A stretch of 64,000 nt of DNA from Halorubrum kocurii JCM 14978 (GTDB lineage Archaea > Halobacteriota > Halobacteria > Halobacteriales > Haloferacaceae): the NCBI RefSeq assembly GCF_000337355.1, contig NZ_AOJH01000105.1, forward strand, positions 1 to 64,000. Reading direction: 5' to 3'. The translations under genes and the position numbers were made by a program. This document shows positions 1 through 7,855 of this stretch, piece by piece; the first letter of the stretch is position 1, and each line of letters starts with the position of its first letter. Under the pieces are notes generated by a model. The model did not search any database. It was not told the origin of the DNA and saw only the letters and a list, made by a program, of their open reading frames with translations.

Positions 1-376
1 GTCAACAGAACGTGCTCGATGGCACGTGAAATCCGTCGGTCTCTTGCGCCCCATATCTTGTTTCACGCTCTGCTAGGGTAGCAGCGTTTCCATCGAGTCA
101 ACAGAGCCGGACGAATCTATATAAATGAACTGCGATGTCGGTGACAGCAGCGCGGTGCTGCGTGAACTACCCCACTTTATTGCGCTCCTCAGTTGCTTCG
201 GCCCCTGTGTTGCTCCTCGAGGAAGGGGAGTTCGCGCCTATTCTTTAGTTTACTAGGCAAATGCGATCTGTCGGTCACGGTCTCTGCAACGGCAGATCGC
301 CTACTGGTGATTCCAGGTTCCTCCGCGCGGTCCGGTGCGTTCAACGATGAGCGCCCACCGTCAGGCGTTGTTGTCT
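1..376. other. Gene-free stretch at the left edge
   Basis: I see no convincing gene on either strand in these 376 bases. The plus-strand reading at 193-402 is Cys/Ser/Arg-rich with no recognisable family and overlaps the end of the small membrane gene to its right. The A/T content is higher than in the rest of the window, and a TATA-like element (tatataaatg) lies near 118-127. The short word gtcaacaga occurs at the first base and again near 97. What flanks the window on the left is unknown, so this could be the leader of a gene further left. Confidence 0.5.
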
Positions 377-634
377 CTACCTTGATCGAGAGGCTCCGAT
401 AATCCCATAAAATTGCCCAACACGATACGCAGCGAAGGCAGAGAACACGATCGGCGTCCCAATGAAGAAGATCAGGAGCACCTCTTCACGCGTGAACAGC
501 CCGGTGATCGCATTTCTGTTGACGCCAGGCAACCCCGCGAGAACAATGGGGACGAACAGGAGCGTACTGAACATCAACGCGGCCGTCAATCGCGTGTACG
601 GCCAGGTCCTGTCGCCACTATCTGTCGACGACAT
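377..634 (-). CDS. Small two-TM membrane protein coupled to the ATP-grasp protein
   Basis: An 85-residue protein with two hydrophobic segments (about residues 17-37 and 53-73) separated by a short loop, a polar N-terminus and a basic C-terminal tail. The start is the ATG at 634-632, whose A is also the last base of the TGA stop of the upstream gene (TGATG overlap), so translational coupling to the ATP-grasp membrane protein is likely. The reading frame stays open further upstream but would then overlap that gene by 25 codons. I do not recognise a family. Its tight linkage suggests a membrane partner of the upstream protein, which is inference. Confidence 0.7.
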   Translation of the reverse strand: MSSTDSGDRTWPYTRLTAALMFSTLLFVPIVLAGLPGVNRNAITGLFTREEVLLIFFIGTPIVFSAFAAYRVGQFYGIIGASRSR

Positions 635-2331
635 CAGGCCTTCACCTCCGAACGGATTTCGCGGTCTGTCGACGGCTGGGTAAACGTCTTCCAATCCTGT
701 TTCGCCCACTCTTGGGCGCGTCGGACGCGATCGGTCGCAGATTGGAACTGGCCGTGATCACCGTGGTCTTCGACGTAGCGAAGACGGCGAAGCAAGCCGT
801 CCATATTCGCGTTTTGGATGCCCAGACCAGGACGCCGGTTCACTTCGAGCACCATCGGCCCATTGGCCTCATCAAAGACAATGTCAACACCAGCGAATCC
901 AAGCCCGCTGGAGATCGCGGCGCGAGAGGCCATCGCGAGCACCGCTTCCCACTCCGGAATGGTGAACTCGAGGTCGGCCCCCGTATCGGGATGAGACTGG
1001 ATGAACGCATCGCGAGTCTGCTGGTAACCGCCGGACGCCTCGCCAGTGAGAATATCGATAGCGACGGCGACAGCACCGGTATGGATGTTTGCGGTCCCGT
1101 TTGATTCGTCGGTGGGAAGCCGGACCATCGACATCACAGGGAACCCCTGGAGGGTGATGACTCGAAGGTCAGGTACTCCACCCGTCGTTCGGTCTGCAAG
1201 CAGGCCATCGGGTGTGATGAACCCCTCGACAAGCGCCTCTCTCCGAGCACCGTAGTCACCGACGCCACCAACGCAGATATTTCGAGTGTGAGCCACGATC
1301 TCGTCGGCCGTCAGCCGGCCACGATTCGTGAGGAACTCGTTGGTCGCTTCGTCTCGACCACGGACGACGAGTATGTCGCGGCCACCATAGCCGTCGATCG
1401 GCTTGATAGCGAACGTCGGTTGCGTCTCGAGAAGCGTCCGTAACTCATCAAAGTCGGATTCGTCTTCGGCGATAAGATACGTAGCCGTTGTGGGGATCGA
1501 GAGCCCGTGAAGGGTCTTTTTCATCTCGCCTTTATTGAACTGCGCCATAATCGGCGCGGGGTTGTATTTGTTGATGAACTCTCGATTCCTGACTCGCATC
1601 GTGAGGACATCACTGGCGTTGTCTTTTCCGAGGGAGCGTCGTAACTCTCTGAATCGGAGATATTCGCCAAGCCGGACATCCGTGAGGGTCCCGAGAGCAA
1701 TGTTGACGGCGACGAGTGCGACCCAAAGCTCCGGCGAGTGAATAACGAGTGTGACGAGGGGTTCGAAGGTGATGATCGCGAACGCCGCAGCGATCCCAAT
1801 AAGGGTAGCAGCGAGGCGCCGCGTCGCGGGCACCCACCCGGTTTCGGTGAGGCTCCCGACGAAGCGCTCGGCGTACCATGTCGTCAACACGACCGGGAAG
1901 AGGATAACCGCTTGAAGCGACGGGATGTCTTGGAGTTGCCCAGCGGCTTCGATAACGAACAAACCAATGGCTGCGACGACAAGGAGCGACGCCACACGGT
2001 GGGGTGTTCCGAGGTTCAGATCAATGATCGCAACGCGGGCGAGGGCCGTGAGAACGAAGATGTACGCGATAACGAGAAAGCCCCAGAATGGCCCAACAAC
2101 GACCCACGAAAAGGCCAGAATAACCGGACCGAATACCCCAAAGGTGCTCATGCCAATTTCGTTCCGGAAGACGGCGATAACTGTCCCAGCGATCATCAAC
2201 CGGAAGGCGAAGTCGAGATCCTCGGCCACCGGAACGAACAGCGCAGAATTGCTCCGCAGAAACACGGCAACGACTGTTAAGCCGAACAGAAGCACCAAAC
2301 TCGGGAGGTGCTGTTTTACGTTCAGATCCAT
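634..2331 (-). CDS. Membrane-anchored ATP-grasp, alpha-L-glutamate ligase-like protein
   Basis: A 565-residue protein in two parts. Residues about 8-230 hold roughly seven hydrophobic segments. Residues about 235-560 look like a RimK-related ATP-grasp ligase: an NKYNPAPIMAQFNKGEMK stretch, the phosphate-binding IKPIDGYGGRDILVV segment, and near the C-terminus GFAGVDIVFDEANGPMVLEVNRRPG, which carries the Mg-binding Glu and Asn. In many bacteria the 7TM/inactive-transglutaminase part and the 'alpha-L-glutamate ligase-like' part are separate neighbouring genes; here the TM part is fused to the ligase and no transglutaminase-like domain is seen. The substrate is unknown, but the family chemistry is ATP-dependent carboxylate-amine ligation. 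I chose the ATG at 2331 over a TTG eight codons upstream. It overlaps the downstream 85-residue gene by one base. Confidence 0.8.
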   Translation of the reverse strand: MDLNVKQHLPSLVLLFGLTVVAVFLRSNSALFVPVAEDLDFAFRLMIAGTVIAVFRNEIGMSTFGVFGPVILAFSWVVVGPFWGFLVIAYIFVLTALARVAIIDLNLGTPHRVASLLVVAAIGLFVIEAAGQLQDIPSLQAVILFPVVLTTWYAERFVGSLTETGWVPATRRLAATLIGIAAAFAIITFEPLVTLVIHSPELWVALVAVNIALGTLTDVRLGEYLRFRELRRSLGKDNASDVLTMRVRNREFINKYNPAPIMAQFNKGEMKKTLHGLSIPTTATYLIAEDESDFDELRTLLETQPTFAIKPIDGYGGRDILVVRGRDEATNEFLTNRGRLTADEIVAHTRNICVGGVGDYGARREALVEGFITPDGLLADRTTGGVPDLRVITLQGFPVMSMVRLPTDESNGTANIHTGAVAVAIDILTGEASGGYQQTRDAFIQSHPDTGADLEFTIPEWEAVLAMASRAAISSGLGFAGVDIVFDEANGPMVLEVNRRPGLGIQNANMDGLLRRLRYVEDHGDHGQFQSATDRVRRAQEWAKQDWKTFTQPSTDREIRSEVKA

Positions 2332-2510
2332 GAGTCTCCTCGAACTGAACTCCAAAGTATGAGCTGATTAATTACCCCACCTCCAGATGAGAAAACGCTT
2401 GAACAACTATTTGTTGATAGCACTTGATACACATTATCTACTGTCATAATGCGATTTGAGTATTTAAATTAGCCTCTTCCATACAGCGGGTATGGGAAAC
2501 ATAATCTCTC

Positions 2511-2643
2511 TCAAGTAATTCCCTGGGTCGTGTCGAAGTCGTCAGCAAACGAATTGAGATATTCGATCCCCTCCCGCTTGATGTGTGCAGCAATAGCCGC
2601 GTCACCGAAAGACAGACTCCCATAGTCCAGAAGAGATTTCCAC
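2511..2643 (-). pseudogene. Remnant of a PIN-domain (VapC-like) toxin, C-terminal piece only
   Basis: Read on the minus strand, about 40 codons ending in TGA at 2511 encode LSFGDAAIAAHIKREGIEYL followed by NSFADDFDTTQGIT. This matches the usual C-terminal end of haloarchaeal PIN-domain proteins: the third acidic residue in the 'sfgDAaIaA' context and the fourth in 'SFDdDFD'. An in-frame TAA lies directly upstream (2644-2646) and the N-terminal half with the first two acidic residues is absent. No antitoxin is seen beside it. It is therefore a decayed gene fragment. The surrounding gap (2332-2672) is A/T-rich and holds nothing else I can name. Confidence 0.65.
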
Positions 2644-2672
2644 GGTTATGAACTCCTTCTGGGCCGCGTGGA

Positions 2673-4055
2673 TCAAGATGTGCAGTCGAATAGATCGGAG
2701 AGTTCATCAAGCCCGTAGAGGTGTGAGTCGGACCGATCAGCGACGACTGCACGCAAATCCTCGGTGAATCCGGACCGCGAAAAGAGCGCGTAACTCACCT
2801 CCCGGTCGTCCCCCTGCCACCGAACCTCCGACTCCAGTGCGGTGAGATCGTCGAACACTTCCCGACCGACGAGAGAAGATGTCCACTTGCACTCGCCGAG
2901 CACCAACTGGTTCGCGTCTCGATTGATTCCGACGACATCGATCTCCTCGCCGCCGTACCACCACCGACCGACTCGCGAGCAGGCCACGGGGAAGCCCGAC
3001 GTTTGCGCCGCCTGCTGACAAACGGTTTCGAACGTCCGACTCGTGTGTATCGGGAGCGTCTCCGCGATCGCTTCCCGAACCGGTGCCGTGTGTCCCTGTT
3101 CGAGCGTTCCCCGATTGGGGGCCACGTACCGAAACCAGAACCGAAGGAAATCGTCCGTCAGCCGATACACTCCTCGGCTATCGGGGTCCGTCACTGGGTG
3201 TTCTCGCTCGAGGATCGCCAACTGCGTGAGATTCTGAAGATACCGCGAGAGGCTGCTGGCGTCCTTACCGATCTCGTTGGCGATCTCCGTGACGCGGGTC
3301 GCGCCACCGGCGATGGCTTCGAGGATCGCCATGTACGTCGCGGGCTCGCGGAGTTCCTGTCGAAGGAGAAACTCGGGTTCCTCGAAGAGGAACTCGCCCT
3401 TCGAGAGGACGGCTCGCTCGACGTTCTCGAACAGCGTTCGCTCCGGATCGAACTGTTCGAGATACGCGGGAACTCCCCCCAAAACGCTGTAGAGCTGGAT
3501 CTGCGTCTCCAGATCATCGTCCGGAAAAAACGCGCGAACGTCCGCAAACGACAGCGGAGCCAGTTCCCACTGTCCAGTCCGACGACCATACAGCGGACTC
3601 TCATAGCTCAACACTCCATCCTCCATCATCGAAATCGACGATCCTAACAACACGAGAGAGATGTCTGTCCCTGCGAGTACGTCGTCGACGATCGTCTGAA
3701 ACACCGAGGGGATCGTGTCGTCTTCGTCGACGAGATACGAGAACTCGTCTAACGCGACTACACACCGCCCGTCAACCCGCGCTGTGAGATATCGAAACGC
3801 CTCCGCGAAATCGTCGACATCCGGAGTGACGTCGTCGAACGCGTCCGCACACTGCGCCGCAAACCGTCGAGCATTATGATTCGAACCGCGCTCATCACAG
3901 AGGAAATAGACAGAGTCGGAATTCAGCTCTTCGAGTGCCGTTGTCACCAGCGTCGTCTTCCCGACGCGCCGTCGTCCATAGAGAACGAGGAGCTGTCGCT
4001 CCGCTCGAGAGAGATGTGATGTGAGCCACTCGAGCTCCGTTGACCTGTTTATCAT
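2673..4055 (-). CDS. Archaeal ATPase (Arch_ATPase AAA domain plus DUF234-type C-terminus)
   Basis: A 460-residue P-loop ATPase of the archaeal/STAND-like family. Walker A is GRRRVGKT at residues 27-34 and Walker B is VVALDEF (Asp103, Glu104). A winged-helix region follows (about 270-330: TRVTEIANEIGKDASSLSRYLQ). The C-terminal region (about 370-460) contains EEIDVVGINRDANQLVLGECKW, the nuclease-like fold signature of DUF234. The start is taken as the ATG at 4055 (MINRSTELEW, the family's normal beginning); an in-frame ATG at 4070 is possible. The frame stays open upstream to 4853 but only as an antisense image of the SWIM gene. Such ATPases are frequent in archaeal accessory regions and their substrates are mostly unknown. 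Confidence 0.85.
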   Translation of the reverse strand: MINRSTELEWLTSHLSRAERQLLVLYGRRRVGKTTLVTTALEELNSDSVYFLCDERGSNHNARRFAAQCADAFDDVTPDVDDFAEAFRYLTARVDGRCVVALDEFSYLVDEDDTIPSVFQTIVDDVLAGTDISLVLLGSSISMMEDGVLSYESPLYGRRTGQWELAPLSFADVRAFFPDDDLETQIQLYSVLGGVPAYLEQFDPERTLFENVERAVLSKGEFLFEEPEFLLRQELREPATYMAILEAIAGGATRVTEIANEIGKDASSLSRYLQNLTQLAILEREHPVTDPDSRGVYRLTDDFLRFWFRYVAPNRGTLEQGHTAPVREAIAETLPIHTSRTFETVCQQAAQTSGFPVACSRVGRWWYGGEEIDVVGINRDANQLVLGECKWTSSLVGREVFDDLTALESEVRWQGDDREVSYALFSRSGFTEDLRAVVADRSDSHLYGLDELSDLFDCTS

Positions 4056-4229
4056 TATGCATACGATCATATTATCGCAGTCATAATAATCGTTGGGGCC
4101 AACGCTCACTTTGTACGGGCCTAACAGACGCTCGCTGATGAGTGAGTGAGTAACACGGCACCGACATCGACGATTCCCATCGACTAAGCGCAAGGTTTTC
4201 GCTGTAGTGAGGGAACACTGCTCGCACAC

Positions 4230-5051
4230 ATGGACGTGACCGAGGGCGGGGTCCGAGACGTCTGCACGGACGCGGTCTTCGAGCGCGGCGAGACATACCT
4301 CGCTGAGAACCGTATCCGCGAGATCCACCGCGTCGACACCGCCGTAACCGCCGTTGTGAGCGGGAGCCGCCAGTACGACGTTCGCGTCGACCTCGCGGCC
4401 GACGGGTTCGACCCGTGGTGTGACTGCCCGTACGACGGGCCAGGAGCGTGCAAGCACGTCGTCGCCGTGCTGCTTCGGTGTGTCGACGAGGTCCCGCCGG
4501 ACGAGGGCGACCGGCTCGACGCCGCGCTCGACGCCGCGAACCCCGACGCCCTGCGAGGGTTCCTGCGCGACGCGCTGGCGATCGACGCCGCGCTCCGCGA
4601 GCGGTTTTTCGCTCGCTTCGGTGAGTCCTCGACGCGGTCGGTCGACGAGCTGCGCTCCGCCGTCGACCGGCGGTTCGAGGAGACGAACCCCGAGTACTAC
4701 GTCGTCTTCGAGCCCATCGACTTCACGGAGTGGTTCGATCTCGCGACCGAGTATCGCGAGCGGGGCCGAGACGCGTCGGCGGCCGCGGTCTACCGGGCGC
4801 TCGTCGAGTCGCTCGACGACAACATGGACCGCGTCGACGGCGCGTACGACCACTTCTCACAGGCGTTCGCGCGAGCGCTCGACGGCTACGTCGACTGCGC
4901 GGCGGCCGCGGACCGCGAGACCGAGAGAGCCACGGATGCCGTCGCCTTCCTCGAGGAACGGGCGGAGTCGGGGACCCCGTATCTCGCCGACCAGTTCGAG
5001 CGGGCGGCGACCGAACTGCAAGAGGAACTGGCGGAGGAATCCGACGGCTGA
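4230..5051 (+). CDS. SWIM zinc-finger domain protein
   Basis: A 273-residue acidic protein. The N-terminal 90 residues form a SWIM domain: CxCx7CxH with Cys64, Cys66, Cys74 and His76 (CDCPYDGPGACKHVVAVLL). The remainder is helical, with no known motif, and includes a TPR-like stretch around residues 175-205 (ATEYRERGRDASAAAVYRAL). SWIM domains bind DNA or protein partners. No helicase is adjacent, unlike the common SWIM/Snf2 arrangement. The gene diverges from the ATPase to its left, with 174 bases between the two starts, so the promoters may be shared. Confidence 0.85.
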   Translation: MDVTEGGVRDVCTDAVFERGETYLAENRIREIHRVDTAVTAVVSGSRQYDVRVDLAADGFDPWCDCPYDGPGACKHVVAVLLRCVDEVPPDEGDRLDAALDAANPDALRGFLRDALAIDAALRERFFARFGESSTRSVDELRSAVDRRFEETNPEYYVVFEPIDFTEWFDLATEYRERGRDASAAAVYRALVESLDDNMDRVDGAYDHFSQAFARALDGYVDCAAAADRETERATDAVAFLEERAESGTPYLADQFERAATELQEELAEESDG

Positions 5052-5160
5052 GTGGGTTCACCACGGCCACCGAGATCGGCACCAGTCCGAATACGGCATA
5101 CCCCCATCCTACCACCACATTTTAATACCGTTGGGGTTCGATCACAACAAAGAGGGAACG

Positions 5161-5469
5161 ATGCCTGCTACGGTCGCGTACCGGGAGCAAGCCGAGAAAC
5201 CGGACGGCAGTCGATACGAGATGATCGCGTGGCAGGTTCCCGAGAGCGAAGAGTTCCCGCAGGGACTCAAGTACAGTTTCCAGTATATAAACCCAGACGG
5301 CGACACGCTCCTGCGGTACGACAACTCGCCGTACCACCGTGATATTGGTCGACATCATCGCCACGCACCCGATGGCGAGATCACGCAACTGGAGTTCACA
5401 GGGCTCGCCGAACTGATCGACGACTTCCAAAACGAGGTGACCGAAATCTATGAGCAACGAACCGACTGA
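5161..5469 (+). CDS. TumE-like (DUF6516) toxin of a toxin-antitoxin pair
   Basis: A 102-residue protein beginning MPATVAYREQAEKPDGSRYE, with the small alpha/beta composition and the conserved LKYSFQYINPDGDTLLRYDNSPYH core (residues about 39-62) that I associate with the TumE/DUF6516 toxin family. The ATG at 5161 is the first start after a TATA-like tttaata near 5122-5128. Its last 20 bases overlap the start of the downstream HTH gene, the arrangement expected of a toxin-antitoxin operon. Toxin activity is inferred from family and context only. Confidence 0.7.
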   Translation: MPATVAYREQAEKPDGSRYEMIAWQVPESEEFPQGLKYSFQYINPDGDTLLRYDNSPYHRDIGRHHRHAPDGEITQLEFTGLAELIDDFQNEVTEIYEQRTD

Positions 5470-5917
5470 CACAGAACCTACACACGACGATTTCACGCCC
5501 GATCCGGATGAGGTCGAGTACCCATCGACCCTCCGCATCACGTCGCTCCCAGCGGAGCAGGCGCAAGCGGCAGCCATCAAGCGCGCCGAGCAGTGGGAGG
5601 ACGGTGAGTCGGTCCCGCACGTCGTCAACTTCGAAGACCGTGCACGGCTCCGTCAGCTGCTCACCGATCGGCGGATGGAACTGCTCGAAACGGTGATGGA
5701 GCAGCCGCCCGAGAGCATCCGCGGGCTGGCGAGCCGCCTCGACCGTGACGTCCACGATGTCCACGACGACCTGCATCTGCTGGCCGAGTATAACATCATC
5801 CACTTCGAAGCGGACGGCCGGGCGAAGAAACCGTCCGTCCCGTACGACACGGTTCGGATCGAAGTCGAGTTCGGTCTCCCAGGCGGTGACGAATCGGAGT
5901 CGACCGCGTCGGCGTGA
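5450..5917 (+). CDS. TumA-like HTH antitoxin (HVO_A0114-type putative DNA-binding protein)
   Basis: A 155-residue protein with an acidic leader (residues 1-25), then TLRITSLPAEQAQAAAIKRA and a winged-helix region near residues 80-130 (LLETVMEQPPESIRGLASRL and the recognition helix after it), ending in KKPSVPYDTVRIEVEF, which is typical of the HVO_A0114/TumA family. It starts inside the last 20 bases of the TumE-like gene, so the two are co-translated. The second gene probably encodes the neutralising partner and autorepressor of the operon. Toxin-first order is less common than antitoxin-first order. Confidence 0.72.
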   Translation: MSNEPTDTEPTHDDFTPDPDEVEYPSTLRITSLPAEQAQAAAIKRAEQWEDGESVPHVVNFEDRARLRQLLTDRRMELLETVMEQPPESIRGLASRLDRDVHDVHDDLHLLAEYNIIHFEADGRAKKPSVPYDTVRIEVEFGLPGGDESESTASA

Positions 5918-5978
5918 CGGGTAGACATGACTAGACGCCGAAGCCACGGGAAGCCTCAGGCCGTGACCCCGAGGCGGT

Positions 5979-7853
5979 TCACTCCACCGTCACGCTCTTC
6001 GCCAGATTCCGCGGCTTGTCGATCGCCCGCCCCTTGTCGTTCGCGACGTGGTAGGCGAACAGCTGCAGGTACACGTTCGCCACCAGCGGTTCGACGACGC
6101 CCACGTTGGGGACCTCGAACGACACGTCCAGCGTGTCGTACGTATCGCCCGCGGACACGCACCCCAACGCCGGCGCGCCGCGCGTCTGCGCCTCGGTGAC
6201 GTTGTTCATCGTCTCGGCGGCCCGCGCGCCGTCGGTCAACACGGCCAGCACGGGCGTGTCGGGCGTCACCAGCGCCAGCGGACCGTGTTTCAACTCGCCC
6301 GCCGCGAACCCCTCGGCGTGGTCGTAGGAGATCTCCTTGAGCTTCAACGCACCCTCAAGCGCCACGGGGACCCCCAGCGCGCGCCCGACGAAGAAGAACG
6401 CCTCGCCGTCGCCGTACTCGCGGGCGGCCTCGCGCACCTGCTCCTCCTCGTCGAGCACCTGCTGGACCGCGCCCGGGAGCCCCTGCAGATCCTTCAGCAC
6501 GGAGCGCGCGTCGGCGGCCGCCAGCGCCCCGCGATCGCGGCCCACGGCCACCGCGAGCATCGCGAGCGTCGCCACCTGCGAGGCGAACGTCTTCGTCGCC
6601 GCCACGCCGATCTCCGGGCCAGCGCGGATGAACGCGGTCCCGTCGACCTCCCGCGTCACCGTACTCCCGAGGGTGTTCGTCACGGCGAACGTCCGCGCGC
6701 CCGCAGCGTTCGCGCGCCGGACCGCGCCGAGGGTGTCGGCGGTCTCCCCGCTCTGGGTCACGGCGACGACCAGCGTCCGGTCGGGCGTGCGACCCGCCCC
6801 GAACTCGTACTCGCTGGCGATCTCGACGGTCGCGCGGACGCCGGCGAGCTCCTCGAACAGCTGTGCGGCGTACCGGCCCGCGTAGTAGGAGGTGCCGCAG
6901 GCGACGATTCGGATCTCCTCCAGATCGGCGAGGAAGCCCGGCGGGAACGAGACGTCCAGATCCACGTCTCCCGCGGAGACGTCCAGCCGCCCGGCGAGCG
7001 TCTGCCGGAGCGACTCGGGCTGTTCGTGGATCTCCTTGCGCATGTAGTGCTCGTAGCCGCCCTTCTCTGCGGCGTCGGCCTCCCACGTCACCCGCTCGAT
7101 CTCGCGCTCCACCGGCTCTCCGCGGGCGAAGACCTCGACGCCGTCGGGCGACAGCGCCGCCACGTCGCCGTCCTCGAGGTACGTCACGTCGCGGGTGTGC
7201 TCTAAGAAGGCCGTCACGTCGCTGGCGACGAACGCCGCGTTCTCGCCGCGGCCCAACACGAGGGGGCTCCCCCGACGCGCGACGACGATCCGGTCGTCGC
7301 CCTCGCGGACCGCACAGATCGCGTAGCTCCCCTCCAGCCGGTCCTCGACGCGCCGAACTGCGGCCAGGAGGTCGGCGTCGCCCTCCTTGCCGTCTTCCTC
7401 GCCCCCGGCGCCAGCGGCCAGCTCTTCTTCGATCAGGTGCGGGATGACCTCGGTGTCCGTGTCGCTCGTGAACTCGTGGTCCGCCAGCTCCTTTTTAAGC
7501 GCCTCGTAGTTCTCGACGATCCCGTTGTGGACGACCGCCACGTCGCCGACGCAGTCGGTGTGTGGGTGTGCGTTCGCGTCCGTCGGCGGGCCGTGCGTCG
7601 ACCAGCGTGTGTGACCGACGCCGTGGGTCGCGTCCGGCACGTCCGGGACGGTGAGCCCGTCGACCTCGCCCGACCGCTTCGCGACGGTGAGCCCGCTCGA
7701 CGCGCCCACGAGCGCGACGCCCGCGGAGTCGTACCCGCGGTACTCCAGGTTGCGGAGCCCCTCGTGGATGATCGCGCCCACGCTTCCGGTGGTCCCGCCG
7801 TCAGTCTGTCCCCCGCTGTCCAGCTCGCCGACGAAGCCGATGATTCCACACAT
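5979..7853 (-). CDS. glmS: Glutamine--fructose-6-phosphate aminotransferase (isomerizing)
   Basis: A 624-residue enzyme that makes glucosamine 6-phosphate from fructose 6-phosphate and glutamine, the first committed step to UDP-GlcNAc. Cys2 (MCGIIGFVG) is the N-terminal nucleophile of the class II glutaminase domain, and GYDSAG and HNGIVENYEAL follow. Two SIS domains come next (about 300-420 and 470-600: ACGTSYYAGRYAAQLFEELA and the QSGETADTLGA loop), and the end is KPRNLAKSVTVE, the usual C-terminal DKPRNLAKSVTVE. A Gly/Glu/Asp-rich insert (AGAGGEEDGKEGDAD, about residues 149-163) is a haloarchaeal-style addition. The gene sits 2 bases after a sugar nucleotidyltransferase on the same strand, so the two act in one pathway operon. 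Confidence 0.97.
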   Translation of the reverse strand: MCGIIGFVGELDSGGQTDGGTTGSVGAIIHEGLRNLEYRGYDSAGVALVGASSGLTVAKRSGEVDGLTVPDVPDATHGVGHTRWSTHGPPTDANAHPHTDCVGDVAVVHNGIVENYEALKKELADHEFTSDTDTEVIPHLIEEELAAGAGGEEDGKEGDADLLAAVRRVEDRLEGSYAICAVREGDDRIVVARRGSPLVLGRGENAAFVASDVTAFLEHTRDVTYLEDGDVAALSPDGVEVFARGEPVEREIERVTWEADAAEKGGYEHYMRKEIHEQPESLRQTLAGRLDVSAGDVDLDVSFPPGFLADLEEIRIVACGTSYYAGRYAAQLFEELAGVRATVEIASEYEFGAGRTPDRTLVVAVTQSGETADTLGAVRRANAAGARTFAVTNTLGSTVTREVDGTAFIRAGPEIGVAATKTFASQVATLAMLAVAVGRDRGALAAADARSVLKDLQGLPGAVQQVLDEEEQVREAAREYGDGEAFFFVGRALGVPVALEGALKLKEISYDHAEGFAAGELKHGPLALVTPDTPVLAVLTDGARAAETMNNVTEAQTRGAPALGCVSAGDTYDTLDVSFEVPNVGVVEPLVANVYLQLFAYHVANDKGRAIDKPRNLAKSVTVE

Positions 7854-7855
7854 GA

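Noticed and set aside
193..402. 69-codon plus-strand reading near the left edge
   Set aside because: No family, odd composition, and it overlaps the end of the small membrane gene.
4056..4853. N-terminal extension of the archaeal ATPase frame
   Set aside because: It is only the antisense image of the SWIM gene; the conserved ATPase begins at 4055.
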